Assembly (NCBI RefSeq): GCF_003254565.1
Contig: NZ_QJRI01000167.1
Location: 62,001-126,000 of the forward strand
Reading direction: 5' to 3'
Source of the DNA: Flavobacterium nitrogenifigens
GTDB lineage: Bacteria; Bacteroidota; Bacteroidia; Flavobacteriales; Flavobacteriaceae
Length of the DNA stretch: 64,000 nt
The notes under the pieces are model-generated. The model was not told where the DNA came from and did not search any database. It saw only the letters and a list, made by a program, of their open reading frames with translations. Made by a program: the position numbers and the translations under genes. Positions 51,174 to 59,674 of the stretch are shown piece after piece (within the stretch, counting starts at the first letter, position 1; every line of letters starts with the position of its first letter).

Positions 51174-52229
51174 TTAAATAATTCTTTTATATGTCTCAAT
51201 TATCTCTTCCCCTATTTTAGTATTCGGTTCTTCATCAATAGTATTTGAATAATAGTAATTTGCAAATTCTACATCTTTACTTTTTCCAGCAAGTACGTAA
51301 CACAAATAAAATAAGGAAATTCCCTTGTCAAAACTTCCTGGTATTTTGTCTTTAAGCCATTCTGATGCAAAATTTATTATCTTTTCCTTATTTTCGATTA
51401 TTTCTTCTTCTAATTTTTTAATTGTATCAATATTTAAAAAAAGTAGTCTTTTAACATGATTTTCAATGTCAATATTTTGATGGTTTGCTAATTTACATCC
51501 TGAGACTTCACATATTTTTTCGTCAATTTCTTTCACATCTTTATTAGATAAAATAAATGATTTGAGTGAAGTAGCATTTATCTCAACATTTTCGGGATCT
51601 CTTTCAATACTGCTAGCAATATTTGTCTCATAATTTTGAAGACCTTTTTTTATATTGACAAATTCAATATCAGCTGTTTCTAACAATGCAGCAACACGAT
51701 AAAAATTTCGTTTAAATAGAGTTGGTATAGCTTGCTCACTTTTATAGCCAATATCATGTTCAATTTCTGCCCAAGCATGTTGCAAAATTGATCTGATTTG
51801 TAACTCAATCTTTATGTCTTTAAATCGTTTATATTCTGTCAAGTTTTTTCTTTCATTTGTTAATGATATGACATAGTGTAAAGAACGATAGCCAAATTTG
51901 TCAGAGTCAAGCATTCTTTTATCAATTGAATTATTATGATCAAGTGTAAACTCTTTTGATATAATATCGGCTACCTTATCTACGTCATCTTCGAGATACG
52001 TAATAACTCTTACACCAACTAAGTCCGTGATCTCGTCTAATGACGAGTATTTTTCATCTTTTCGATATATTTTTTCATCTAACTTACTTATATCTTTTAT
52101 TCTTGATTCAATTTTATGATAGTTTAGATTGTTTTGAATTAATAGTTCAAGTATTAGATTTTCTGCTTTACGCTTATAATCCTCATATTTTTTAATTGCT
52201 GATTTATATTGTTGTGTTAATTTGTGCAT
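51174..52229 (-). CDS. RelA/SpoT-domain small alarmone synthetase-like protein
   Basis: 351 residues. The (p)ppGpp synthetase domain (~10-190) retains its motifs: SRIKDISKLDEKI (42-54), DLVGVRV (69-75), FGYRSLHY (112-119) and ELQIRSILQHAWAEIEHDIG (142-161). No HD hydrolase domain and no TGS or ACT. A ~160-residue helical C-terminus (~190-351) of unknown type follows. It is a lone gene and could be an alarmone synthetase or a toxic small alarmone synthetase; no neighbouring antitoxin is seen. Confidence 0.85.
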   Translation of the reverse strand: MHKLTQQYKSAIKKYEDYKRKAENLILELLIQNNLNYHKIESRIKDISKLDEKIYRKDEKYSSLDEITDLVGVRVITYLEDDVDKVADIISKEFTLDHNNSIDKRMLDSDKFGYRSLHYVISLTNERKNLTEYKRFKDIKIELQIRSILQHAWAEIEHDIGYKSEQAIPTLFKRNFYRVAALLETADIEFVNIKKGLQNYETNIASSIERDPENVEINATSLKSFILSNKDVKEIDEKICEVSGCKLANHQNIDIENHVKRLLFLNIDTIKKLEEEIIENKEKIINFASEWLKDKIPGSFDKGISLFYLCYVLAGKSKDVEFANYYYSNTIDEEPNTKIGEEIIETYKRII

Positions 52230-52332
52230 AATAATTTTTGGTAATTAGTTATTATTTTATGGAAGTTTTAAAAATAAGAAAATATGCTACATATTTAGAA
52301 AGAAATAGAATTAATTTAGGCTATAATTTAAA

Positions 52333-52367
52333 CAAAAAAACTGCTCAATCCGAAGACCGAGCAGTTC
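52333..52367 (-). terminator. Terminator after the PA2169-like gene
   Basis: AACTGCTC pairs with GAGCAGTT around a 12-nt loop, with a T run on the minus strand. Confidence 0.85.
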
Positions 52368-52388
52368 TCAAAAAAAAGCATGAATCGT

Positions 52389-52844
52389 TTAATTCACTCT
52401 CATTTTAATTTGTGACAAAGTGTTTTGAATACTGTTTAATTGTTTTGAAACAATGTAAACCTGACTGTGTTCAAGATGATTTTCTTCGAGTGCTGCTTTG
52501 TATTTTTCAATTGCAGCTTCTTCACCCGTAACACAAGCGTTGATAATTGCTTTAGTGTCGCCTCCTGAAAATGATGATTTGATGTCAATCCAAGCTCGGT
52601 GTAAAGCGCCTAATGGCCCACCGCCCGAAGTATCTGTTGATTTACCAAGTTTATTGATTTCGTCTTGCAGTTCTACAATGAATAGGGCACGTTCGCGGGC
52701 GTAATCAAGGAAATCGGCTTTCATGGCTAGATTTTCGACATGTTCAGCGGCGTTTGTATATCCTAGTTTTCCGTCTTCAAGAATTGAAATTAATCCGTTT
52801 AGTGTTTTTACGGTTTCATCTGTGTTTACATCTGTATTTGTCAT
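52389..52844 (-). CDS. PA2169-like four-helix-bundle protein (DUF2383)
   Basis: 151 residues, nearly all helical. Marks of the family are VKTLNGLISILEDGKLGYTNAAEHV, RERALFIVELQDEINKLG, SGGGPLGALHRAWIDIKSSF and EEAAIEKYKAALEE. The ferritin-like fold is suggested by family; stress-linked expression is common for homologues. Monocistronic. Confidence 0.88.
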   Translation of the reverse strand: MTNTDVNTDETVKTLNGLISILEDGKLGYTNAAEHVENLAMKADFLDYARERALFIVELQDEINKLGKSTDTSGGGPLGALHRAWIDIKSSFSGGDTKAIINACVTGEEAAIEKYKAALEENHLEHSQVYIVSKQLNSIQNTLSQIKMRVN

Positions 52845-53029
52845 GACTAATAGTTTTTTAATTAATACATTACAAAGTTGATGATTTCTAAAACGTTATG
52901 TTTTACAGGATTATCGTTGAGGTTTTATAATATTGTAGAATGGGAATTTTGAAAGTGTTTTTTTTTGCTCTCGCAGATTTTTTTAGATTTTTTTCTTTTG
53001 AAAATGAATTTTCTCGTTTACCGTTTTGC

Positions 53030-53120
53030 GTGAGGGATTGAGGCGGTATCCTTTTATGGAGCGGAGCGGAATAAAAGATATAGCCGAAAGCCCGACCCGC
53101 CTTTTTCGGCGGGACACGCC
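53030..53120 (-). repeat. GC-rich dispersed repeat, inverted copy 2
   Basis: Reverse complement of this stretch begins GGCGTGTCCCGCC and aligns along ~91 nt with 10860-10950, keeping the GGCGGGTCGGGCT core and the TTTTAT/ATAAAA outer stem of the second hairpin. The 367-bp gap 52845-53211 otherwise holds AT-rich sequence, the next terminator, and no gene I can support. Confidence 0.7.
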
Positions 53121-53137
53121 AAAAATAACTTCATAAA

Positions 53138-53190
53138 AAAACAGCTTAAAGTATAAAAGTGATGAAACTTTTGAACCTTAAGCCGTTTTA
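53138..53190 (-). terminator. Terminator after the aminotransferase gene
   Basis: AAACAGCTTAAAGT pairs with ACCTTAAGCCGTTT (mismatches) around an AT-rich loop, just beyond the aminotransferase stop codon on the minus strand. Confidence 0.6.
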
Positions 53191-53211
53191 ATAAAACTTA
53201 GAATATTATTG

Positions 53212-54402
53212 TTATGCAGTCAAAGCTTCTTTGATTCTGCGTAATGCTTCTTTTAAAATATCGTTGCTTGTTGCGTAAGAGAAACGAATACAGTTTGGAT
53301 TTCCGAAAGCGTCTCCAGTTACTGTTGCAACATTAGCTTCAGCTAAAAGATACATAGAAACGTCGTTTGCATCTTTAATTTCGTGTCCTTTTAAAGTTTT
53401 TCCGAAGAAAGAAGAAACGTCTGGGAATACATAGAATGCACCTTCTGGAACGTTGATTTTTACTCCAGGAATTTCTTTTAATAATCCAACCACTAAATCT
53501 CTACGTCCGTGGAAAGCCTCAACCATGTGGTTTAAAACGCTTGGGTCAGCATCTACTGCAGTGATTGTAGCTCGTTGTGCTACAGAATTTGCTCCAGAAG
53601 TTACTTGCCCTTGAATTTTTGTACATGCTTTTGCAATAAATTCAGGAGCTCCTATATAACCAATTCTGTATCCTGTCATTGCAAATGCTTTTGCAACTCC
53701 GTTTACAGTAATTGTTTTTTCTAACATTCCTGGAATAGAACCGATACTGCAGAAAGTTCCTGAGAAATTAATGTGCTCATAAATTTCGTCTGAAACTACA
53801 TAGATATTTGGGTGTTTTTCTAAGACTTTTGCCAATGCTGTTAATTCTTCTCTGCTGTAAACAGAACCTGAAGGATTACAAGGAGAAGAGAACCACATCA
53901 TTTTTGTTTTTGGTGTAATCGCAGCTTCTAATTGTTCTGGCGTCATTTTGAAATCTGTTTCAACAGAAGTTGGAACTTCAACTGGAACTCCGCCAGAAAG
54001 TTTTACGATTTCAAAATAAGAAACCCAGTAAGGTGCTGGTAAAATAACCTCGTCACCGTCGTTTAACATTACTTGCGCGATGTTGTATAAAGATTGTTTT
54101 GCTCCTGTAGAAACTACAATTTGGGTTGGTTTGTACTCTAAATCGTTGTCTCTTTTGAATTTTCTGCAAATTGCTTCTCTCAATTCAAGGTAACCTTCTA
54201 CTGGAGAATAAGTGCTATAATTTTCGTCTACTGCTTTTTTTACTGCTTCTTTAATGAAGTCTGGTGTGTTGAAATCAGGTTCACCTAAACTTAAGCTGAT
54301 AATATCTTTTCCTTGTGCTTTTAATTCGCGGGCTAAAGCAGCCATTGCTAATGTTTGCGAAGTCGCTAAGTTGTTGATTCTGTCCGAAAGAATATGATTC
54401 AT
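53212..54402 (-). CDS. Pyridoxal-phosphate-dependent aminotransferase (AspC-like class I)
   Basis: 396 residues. SLGEPDFNTPDFI starts the class I fold; the PLP-Lys is in VNGVAKAFAMTGYRIGY, and NPSGSVYSREEL, YVVSDEIYEH and CIRFSYATS complete the pattern. It is the aspartate/prephenate-type aminotransferase common in Bacteroidota. The desaturase gene precedes it on the same strand with a 75-bp gap. Confidence 0.92.
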   Translation of the reverse strand: MNHILSDRINNLATSQTLAMAALARELKAQGKDIISLSLGEPDFNTPDFIKEAVKKAVDENYSTYSPVEGYLELREAICRKFKRDNDLEYKPTQIVVSTGAKQSLYNIAQVMLNDGDEVILPAPYWVSYFEIVKLSGGVPVEVPTSVETDFKMTPEQLEAAITPKTKMMWFSSPCNPSGSVYSREELTALAKVLEKHPNIYVVSDEIYEHINFSGTFCSIGSIPGMLEKTITVNGVAKAFAMTGYRIGYIGAPEFIAKACTKIQGQVTSGANSVAQRATITAVDADPSVLNHMVEAFHGRRDLVVGLLKEIPGVKINVPEGAFYVFPDVSSFFGKTLKGHEIKDANDVSMYLLAEANVATVTGDAFGNPNCIRFSYATSNDILKEALRRIKEALTA

Positions 54403-54477
54403 TATAAAATTTTTGAATGTCCTTAATTTGCTGTGTTGATTAAGGAAGGTTAATTATTAATAGATTTCTTTTAGTTC

Positions 54478-55575
54478 TTAAACTGCCAATTCCGGTTTTA
54501 TTCCCAATTCGCGTAAATGTTTAAAGTGAGCAATAACGGCACTTCTCATTGTTTTATATTCGTAATAAGGCAAATTGCATTCTTTTGCTGTTTCTTTTAC
54601 AATTTTAGCAATTTTACCATAATGAATATGACTGATATTTGGGAAAATATGATGTTCTATCTGATGATTTAAACCTCCTGTATACCAGTTTACAATGGCA
54701 TTTTTTGGTGCAAAGTTAGTTGTGGTATACAATTGATGAATAGCCCAAGTATTATCCATTTCTCCTAATTCATTTGGAGTTGGATTTGTAGTATGATCAA
54801 CCACGTGCGCTAATTGAAAAACGATACTTAAGATTAATCCAGCTGTGTAGTGCATTGCAAAAAATCCAACAAGCACTTTCCACCATGTAATTCCAATTAC
54901 AATTGGTAAAACAATCCAGATTGAAACATAAATCATTTTAGTGATGATAAGCGTTGTCCATAAAATTTTAGGATTTTTTGGCTCACCATAAGATAGTTTT
55001 CTCTTCAAATAGTTTCTCATCTGCTTAAAATCGGTTGTTAAAGCCCAATTGAAAGTCAATAAACCATATAAGAAAACAGAGTAGTAATGTTGAAAACGGT
55101 GAAAACGATGCCATTCTGCATGTTCTGTAAAGCGAATAATTCTTCCTGCATCTAAATCTTCGTCATGACCTGGAATATTAGTATAAGTATGATGCAATAC
55201 ATTATGCTGTACTTGCCAGTTATAAACATTTCCGGCAAGAACGTAGATTGTTCCGCCCATAAATTTATTAATCCAGTTTTTAGTCGAGTAAGAACCGTGA
55301 TTGCCATCGTGCATTACATTCATTCCAACACCAGCCATTCCAACACCCATTACAATTGATAAAAGCAACATAACCCAAAATGGCATGTTAAGCGTGAGAA
55401 TTAAAAAGTACGGAGTTAAAAAAACAGCAAATAGAATAACAGCTTTTAAGTGTAACTTCCAGTTTCCGGTTTTTTTGATATTATTTTCTTTAAAGTAATT
55501 GTTAACGCGAGAGTTAAGCGTTCTAAAAAACTTTAAATTGTCTTGCCGTGCAAAAGTTGGAGCAGTGTTATTCAT
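54478..55575 (-). CDS. Acyl-CoA / acyl-lipid fatty acid desaturase
   Basis: 365 residues, membrane desaturase with the three His boxes: HDGNH (89-93), HNVLHH (124-129) and HQIEHH near 309. Three to four hydrophobic spans (44-64, 68-85, 195-240) fit the family. The final QIEHH box is the pattern of front-end or linoleoyl-CoA-type desaturases. It introduces double bonds into acyl chains for membrane fluidity; substrate position not determinable. Confidence 0.92.
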   Translation of the reverse strand: MNNTAPTFARQDNLKFFRTLNSRVNNYFKENNIKKTGNWKLHLKAVILFAVFLTPYFLILTLNMPFWVMLLLSIVMGVGMAGVGMNVMHDGNHGSYSTKNWINKFMGGTIYVLAGNVYNWQVQHNVLHHTYTNIPGHDEDLDAGRIIRFTEHAEWHRFHRFQHYYSVFLYGLLTFNWALTTDFKQMRNYLKRKLSYGEPKNPKILWTTLIITKMIYVSIWIVLPIVIGITWWKVLVGFFAMHYTAGLILSIVFQLAHVVDHTTNPTPNELGEMDNTWAIHQLYTTTNFAPKNAIVNWYTGGLNHQIEHHIFPNISHIHYGKIAKIVKETAKECNLPYYEYKTMRSAVIAHFKHLRELGIKPELAV

Positions 55576-55594
55576 AATTAATTTAAATAGATTT

Positions 55595-55627
55595 CAAAGG
55601 TAATTATTATAAATTTTCAATTTGCAA
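55595..55627 (-). promoter_or_regulatory. Promoter of the desaturase gene
   Basis: On the minus strand TTG (55627-55625), 22 nt, then TACCTTTG (55602-55595), 20 nt before the ATG. On the plus strand of the same region a TACTTTTG box (55659-55666) may serve rsmG. Confidence 0.6.
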
Positions 55628-55682
55628 AATTGAGTTAAATATTTCAATCGTAAAGTAGTACTTTTGTTAAAAATTTAGAGCA

Positions 55683-56312
55683 ATGGATGAGATATTGAAA
55701 TATTTTCCAAATTTGACCGATCTTCAAATAGAACAATTTCAAAAATTAGACTTTTTATACCACGATTGGAATGAAAAAATCAATGTTATTTCTCGTAAAG
55801 ACATCGATTCATTATATACAAAACATATTTTGCATTCATTAGGAATTGCTAAGGTTATGAAATTCGAACCTGGAGCAACCGTTTTAGATGTTGGAACAGG
55901 AGGTGGTTTTCCTGGAATTCCGCTAGCAATTCTTTTTCCTGAAACCCGTTTTTATTTAATTGACGTTATTGCCAAAAAAATAAGAGTAGTTCAGGGTGTT
56001 GTTGATGCATTAGAGTTAAAGAACGTAAAGGCGGAACAAAAACGTGCTGAATTAGTAAAAGGGGATTTCGATTTTATTGTAAGTCGAGCCGTTACTAATA
56101 TGCCTGATTTTGTTTCATGGATTAAAGACAAAATCAAGAAACAGCACAAACACCTATTAAAAAATGGAATTCTTTATTTAAAGGGCGGTGACTTAGCCGA
56201 AGAACTAAAAGATTTTCCAAATGCTACTTTATATGATTTAGCTGATTTTTTTGAAGATGAATTTTTTGAAACGAAAAAAGTGGTTCATCTTCCGCTAAAA
56301 TTTAAACCTTAA
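55683..56312 (+). CDS. rsmG: 16S rRNA (guanine-527-N7) methyltransferase
   Basis: 209 residues. AdoMet site VLDVGTGGGFPGIPLAILFP is the family signature; N-terminal WNEKINVISRKDID and the C-terminal LKGGDLAEEL also match. It methylates G527 of 16S rRNA. It is divergent from the desaturase and ends with a terminator. Confidence 0.95.
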   Translation: MDEILKYFPNLTDLQIEQFQKLDFLYHDWNEKINVISRKDIDSLYTKHILHSLGIAKVMKFEPGATVLDVGTGGGFPGIPLAILFPETRFYLIDVIAKKIRVVQGVVDALELKNVKAEQKRAELVKGDFDFIVSRAVTNMPDFVSWIKDKIKKQHKHLLKNGILYLKGGDLAEELKDFPNATLYDLADFFEDEFFETKKVVHLPLKFKP

Positions 56313-56317
56313 TAAGA

Positions 56318-56359
56318 AATAACCCGATTAGGAAATTCTAAGCGGGTTATTTTTTTTTG
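56318..56359 (+). terminator. Terminator after rsmG
   Basis: AATAACCCG pairs with CGGGTTATT around a 16-nt loop, followed by T's. Confidence 0.88.
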
Positions 56360-56381
56360 AACAAAACTAAACAGTTTAAAA

Positions 56382-57113
56382 TTAAGAAGCCTTTTTCGGA
56401 AGATTTAAAAAGCTATTTGCTTTATGGTCTAAACTATCAATGAATCCATGAATTGCATTCTCTGATGCCTCAACTGAATATTCGAATTTTTCGTCAAAGA
56501 AAAACTCCCTACAGATTACAGGCTCATTTGACGAGTCATATACCGCTTCGTCACTTTCATCTAATTTATCTTTTTTGTAAGGATTAGGATGAGAATGAGT
56601 CAGTTTCATAATAGTTTGTTCGAACCAGCTGTCAAAATTTTTCTTTTTTGGTGTAATATGACGAGCTAGTAGAACCAATCCCACAAGATCATTTTGTAAA
56701 AAATAGGAGCCTTTTCTATATCGAGCGTCTATTATTCTAACATTCATTAAAGCAATCCAAAGAGCTCCATTGACAGAACCACTGGCAGGTATTTCAAATT
56801 CTGTATCAAATAATAAAGGGTTTGTCTGTACGCAATTATTAATAGAGCACCAAAGTGCTTCAATACGTTTTTGTGTGTCGTGTGTAGCTTGGCTATAACC
56901 TGTAAAACGCCAATATATCCATTCTAATAATGCAGCTGTCAATCCCATAGAGCCTTTGTGGTTAATCTGCATTAGAATGTTCTCAAGGTCGTCATTTCCT
57001 TCTACGCAATCTAAAAGTTTATTTATTTTCTTCTTTGTCCATTTGTAATTAATAGGGTGCCCTATACTTTTAGATTCCAGAATAACTTTAGGAACATTGT
57101 TTAAATTTCTCAT
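56382..57113 (-). CDS. Unknown soluble protein
   Basis: 243 residues from the ATG at 57113. The longer reading starts with a TTG at 57200, and a TAnnTTTG-like box (TACATTTG, 57171-57164) lies within its first codons, arguing for the shorter form. The middle holds LLEWIYWRFTGYSQ and SGSVNGALWIALMN, mixed helix. No signal, TM or motif I recognise. It is a lone gene between rsmG and pruA. Confidence 0.6.
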   Translation of the reverse strand: MRNLNNVPKVILESKSIGHPINYKWTKKKINKLLDCVEGNDDLENILMQINHKGSMGLTAALLEWIYWRFTGYSQATHDTQKRIEALWCSINNCVQTNPLLFDTEFEIPASGSVNGALWIALMNVRIIDARYRKGSYFLQNDLVGLVLLARHITPKKKNFDSWFEQTIMKLTHSHPNPYKKDKLDESDEAVYDSSNEPVICREFFFDEKFEYSVEASENAIHGFIDSLDHKANSFLNLPKKAS

Positions 57114-57344
57114 ACTTATGCTATTTATTTTGTTATATCTATTAAGGTCTTCTAATATTGAAACAAATGTATAAGGATGTATGTTTTTCGAATGGAGCAA
57201 AAAGTTTTTTAAGTATTAAAATAAGGTATTTAAGAGTTTTAAAGCGTTGATTCTTAAATAAATAAGAAAAGTATTACAAATAATAAAAAGAATTAATTGT
57301 TGATGTGATCTGCATTTTGATGAAGTATTTTTTTGTTACAAAAA

Positions 57345-57385
57345 CAAAAGCCGGAATTTCAAAATGAAATTCCGGCTTTTTTATA
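57345..57385 (-). terminator. Terminator after pruA
   Basis: AAAGCCGGAATTTC pairs with GAAATTCCGGCTTT around AAAAT, usable from both strands, 44 bp beyond the pruA stop. A TTTCAAG-type repeat (57402-57424) lies between. Confidence 0.9.
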
Positions 57386-57428
57386 TTGACAGATTCCAAA
57401 ACTTGAAACCTGAAACTTGAAACAAAAA

Positions 57429-59054
57429 TTAACCTAAGAAAGGATATCTGTAATCTTCTGGAGTTACAAAAGTTTCTTTGATAGTTCTTGGAGAAGCCCA
57501 ACGCAATAAGTTTAATGCAGAACCTGCTTTATCGTTAGTTCCAGAAGCTCTTGCTCCACCAAATGGTTGCATTCCTACAACAGCTCCAGTTGGTTTGTCA
57601 TTGATGTAGAAGTTACCAGCAGAGTTTTGTAATTTAGTTGTCGCTACTTCAATAGCATAACGATCTTGGCTGAATACTGCTCCTGTTAAAGCATACTCAG
57701 AAGTAGTGTCAACTAATTCTAAAGTCTCTTCCCATTTAGCATCTTCATAAACATAAATAGTGATAACTGGTCCGAACAACTCAGTTTCCATTGTAGTATA
57801 TTTTGGGTTTGTAGTTACAATAACTGTTGGCTCAATAAAGTAACCTACAGATTTATCGTAATTTCCACCAACGATGATTTCTGCGTCAGCATCTTTTTTA
57901 GCTTGATCAATATAACTTGCTAACTTGTCAAAAGAACCTTCGTGGATAACTGCTGTAATGAAGTTTCCGAAATCTTCTGGAGAACCCATTTTCATAGATT
58001 TTACATCAGCAATCAATTGTTCTTTTACAGCTGGCCATAAACTTTGTGGAATATAAGCTCTAGAAGCAGCAGAACATTTTTGTCCTTGGAATTCGAAAGC
58101 TCCACGAGTAATTCCTGTAACCACTTGTTTTACGTTTGCACTTGGGTGAGCAATGATAAAATCTTTACCCCCCGTTTCACCAACGATTCTTGGGTACGTT
58201 TTGTAGTTGTGAATGTTTGCTCCAATTTTAGCCCAAATATCTTTAAATACATGAGTTGATCCTGTAAAGTGAACACCAGCAAAATCACGGCTAGCTAAAA
58301 CTGTATCTGTAATCATTAAAGCATCTCCAAAAACTACGTTGATAACTCCGTCAGGAACTCCAGCCTCTTTGAAAACTTCTAAAATGATTTTTGTAGAAAA
58401 TACTTGACTATCACTTGGTTTCCAAACCACAACGTTACCCATCATTGCAGCACTTGCAGGAAGGTTTGCAGCGATTGCAGTAAAGTTAAATGGAGTAATA
58501 GCATAAACAAAACCTTCTAATGGTCTGTACTCTACACGGTTCCAAACAGAAGAATCTGATTTTGGTTGATCGTTGTAGATTTGAGTCATAAACTCAACAT
58601 TGTAACGTAAAAAGTCGATTAATTCGCAAGAAGCATCAATTTCTGCTTGGTGAATATTTTTAGATTGACCAATCATTGTAGCAGCGTTAATACGAGCTCT
58701 GTATGGTCCAGCGATAAGTTCAGCAGCTTTTAAGAAAATAGCAGCACGCTGTTCCCATGCTAAGTTTGCCCATGCTTTTCTTGATTCAAGTGCATTTGCA
58801 ATTGCTTTTTCAATATGTTGTTTTTCAGCTAAATGATATTTTCCAACTACGTGCTGGTGATCGTGAGGAGCTGTAATGTTTCTTGTATTTCCAGTTCTAA
58901 TTTCTTCGTTTCCAATATACAAAGGAACGTCAATTTGAGAATTCCACATTGTGGTGTAAGCAGCTTGAACAGCAGCTTTTTCTGGTGAGTTTGGTGCGTA
59001 GCTCTTTACAGGCTCGTTTACCGCTTTTGGTACATGGAAAAATCCTTTAAGCAT
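57429..59054 (-). CDS. pruA: L-glutamate gamma-semialdehyde dehydrogenase
   Basis: 541 residues of the ALDH superfamily. Catalytic Cys in EFQGQKCSAASRAYIP and the preceding GETGGKDFI motif; NAD region ITPFNFTAIAANLP; the start (PVKSYAPNSPEKAAVQ) matches the PruA1-type long form. It oxidises P5C/glutamate semialdehyde to glutamate in proline breakdown. Monocistronic with its own promoter at 59130-59163. Confidence 0.95.
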   Translation of the reverse strand: MLKGFFHVPKAVNEPVKSYAPNSPEKAAVQAAYTTMWNSQIDVPLYIGNEEIRTGNTRNITAPHDHQHVVGKYHLAEKQHIEKAIANALESRKAWANLAWEQRAAIFLKAAELIAGPYRARINAATMIGQSKNIHQAEIDASCELIDFLRYNVEFMTQIYNDQPKSDSSVWNRVEYRPLEGFVYAITPFNFTAIAANLPASAAMMGNVVVWKPSDSQVFSTKIILEVFKEAGVPDGVINVVFGDALMITDTVLASRDFAGVHFTGSTHVFKDIWAKIGANIHNYKTYPRIVGETGGKDFIIAHPSANVKQVVTGITRGAFEFQGQKCSAASRAYIPQSLWPAVKEQLIADVKSMKMGSPEDFGNFITAVIHEGSFDKLASYIDQAKKDADAEIIVGGNYDKSVGYFIEPTVIVTTNPKYTTMETELFGPVITIYVYEDAKWEETLELVDTTSEYALTGAVFSQDRYAIEVATTKLQNSAGNFYINDKPTGAVVGMQPFGGARASGTNDKAGSALNLLRWASPRTIKETFVTPEDYRYPFLG

Positions 59055-59129
59055 GTTATTTAAAATTTTGTGAATTAGACAATTTAAAGTTAGACGATTT
59101 GTTTTGTTACGAATAATCTAACGTTGCAC

Positions 59130-59163
59130 AAAAGTACAAAGGATAAATTAATAAATTGACAAT
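59130..59163 (-). promoter_or_regulatory. Promoter of pruA
   Basis: On the minus strand TTG (59163-59161), 23 nt, then TACTTTTG (59137-59130), 76 nt before the pruA ATG. Confidence 0.55.
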
Positions 59164-59208
59164 TTTATGATTAAGATAACGATAAAAGCAATAGTTGTAA
59201 ACTATATC

Positions 59209-59595
59209 TTAATTTAATGCAAAAGGAGCACACATTCTAAAAGTAGGAACAATTACTTTGAATGTTTTTGTTGTAGTAAAGTTGATCATATTAAAATGAC
59301 CTTTCATTGCGCCGTAAGGAGACGATAATAAACAGCCAGAACTGTACGTATGGTTTTCACCAGGTTTTAGAACTGGTTTTTTACCAATTACACCCTCACC
59401 ATCTACAACTTCTAAATCATTTAAAGAATCAAAAATTTCCCAGTGGCGAGAAGTTAATTGTACAGAATCTTTACTATGATTTTCGATGGTAACTACGTAG
59501 CTAAAAGCAAAATGAATCTTGTAGTTTTTGAAGTATGTACCTTCAAAACTAGTCAAAACAGATATTTTTATGCCTCGTGTAATTTGAGAAACCAT
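59209..59595 (-). CDS. apaG: ApaG domain protein
   Basis: 128 residues. ApaG fold with HFAFSYVVTIENHSKDSVQL, SRHWEIFDS, GVIGKKPVLKPGENHTYSSGC and GAMKGHFNM. ApaG proteins are fibronectin-III-like and are linked to Co2+/Mg2+ homeostasis and to nucleotide-phosphate hydrolysis in different bacteria; the role here is unknown. Confidence 0.93.
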   Translation of the reverse strand: MVSQITRGIKISVLTSFEGTYFKNYKIHFAFSYVVTIENHSKDSVQLTSRHWEIFDSLNDLEVVDGEGVIGKKPVLKPGENHTYSSGCLLSSPYGAMKGHFNMINFTTTKTFKVIVPTFRMCAPFALN

Positions 59596-59674
59596 ACTAA
59601 CGCCGTATATATGTGAGTGTTATAGAGGCAAAGCTACAAAAAAAAATCGTTTAATCTAAAACCTTAACATTGTT

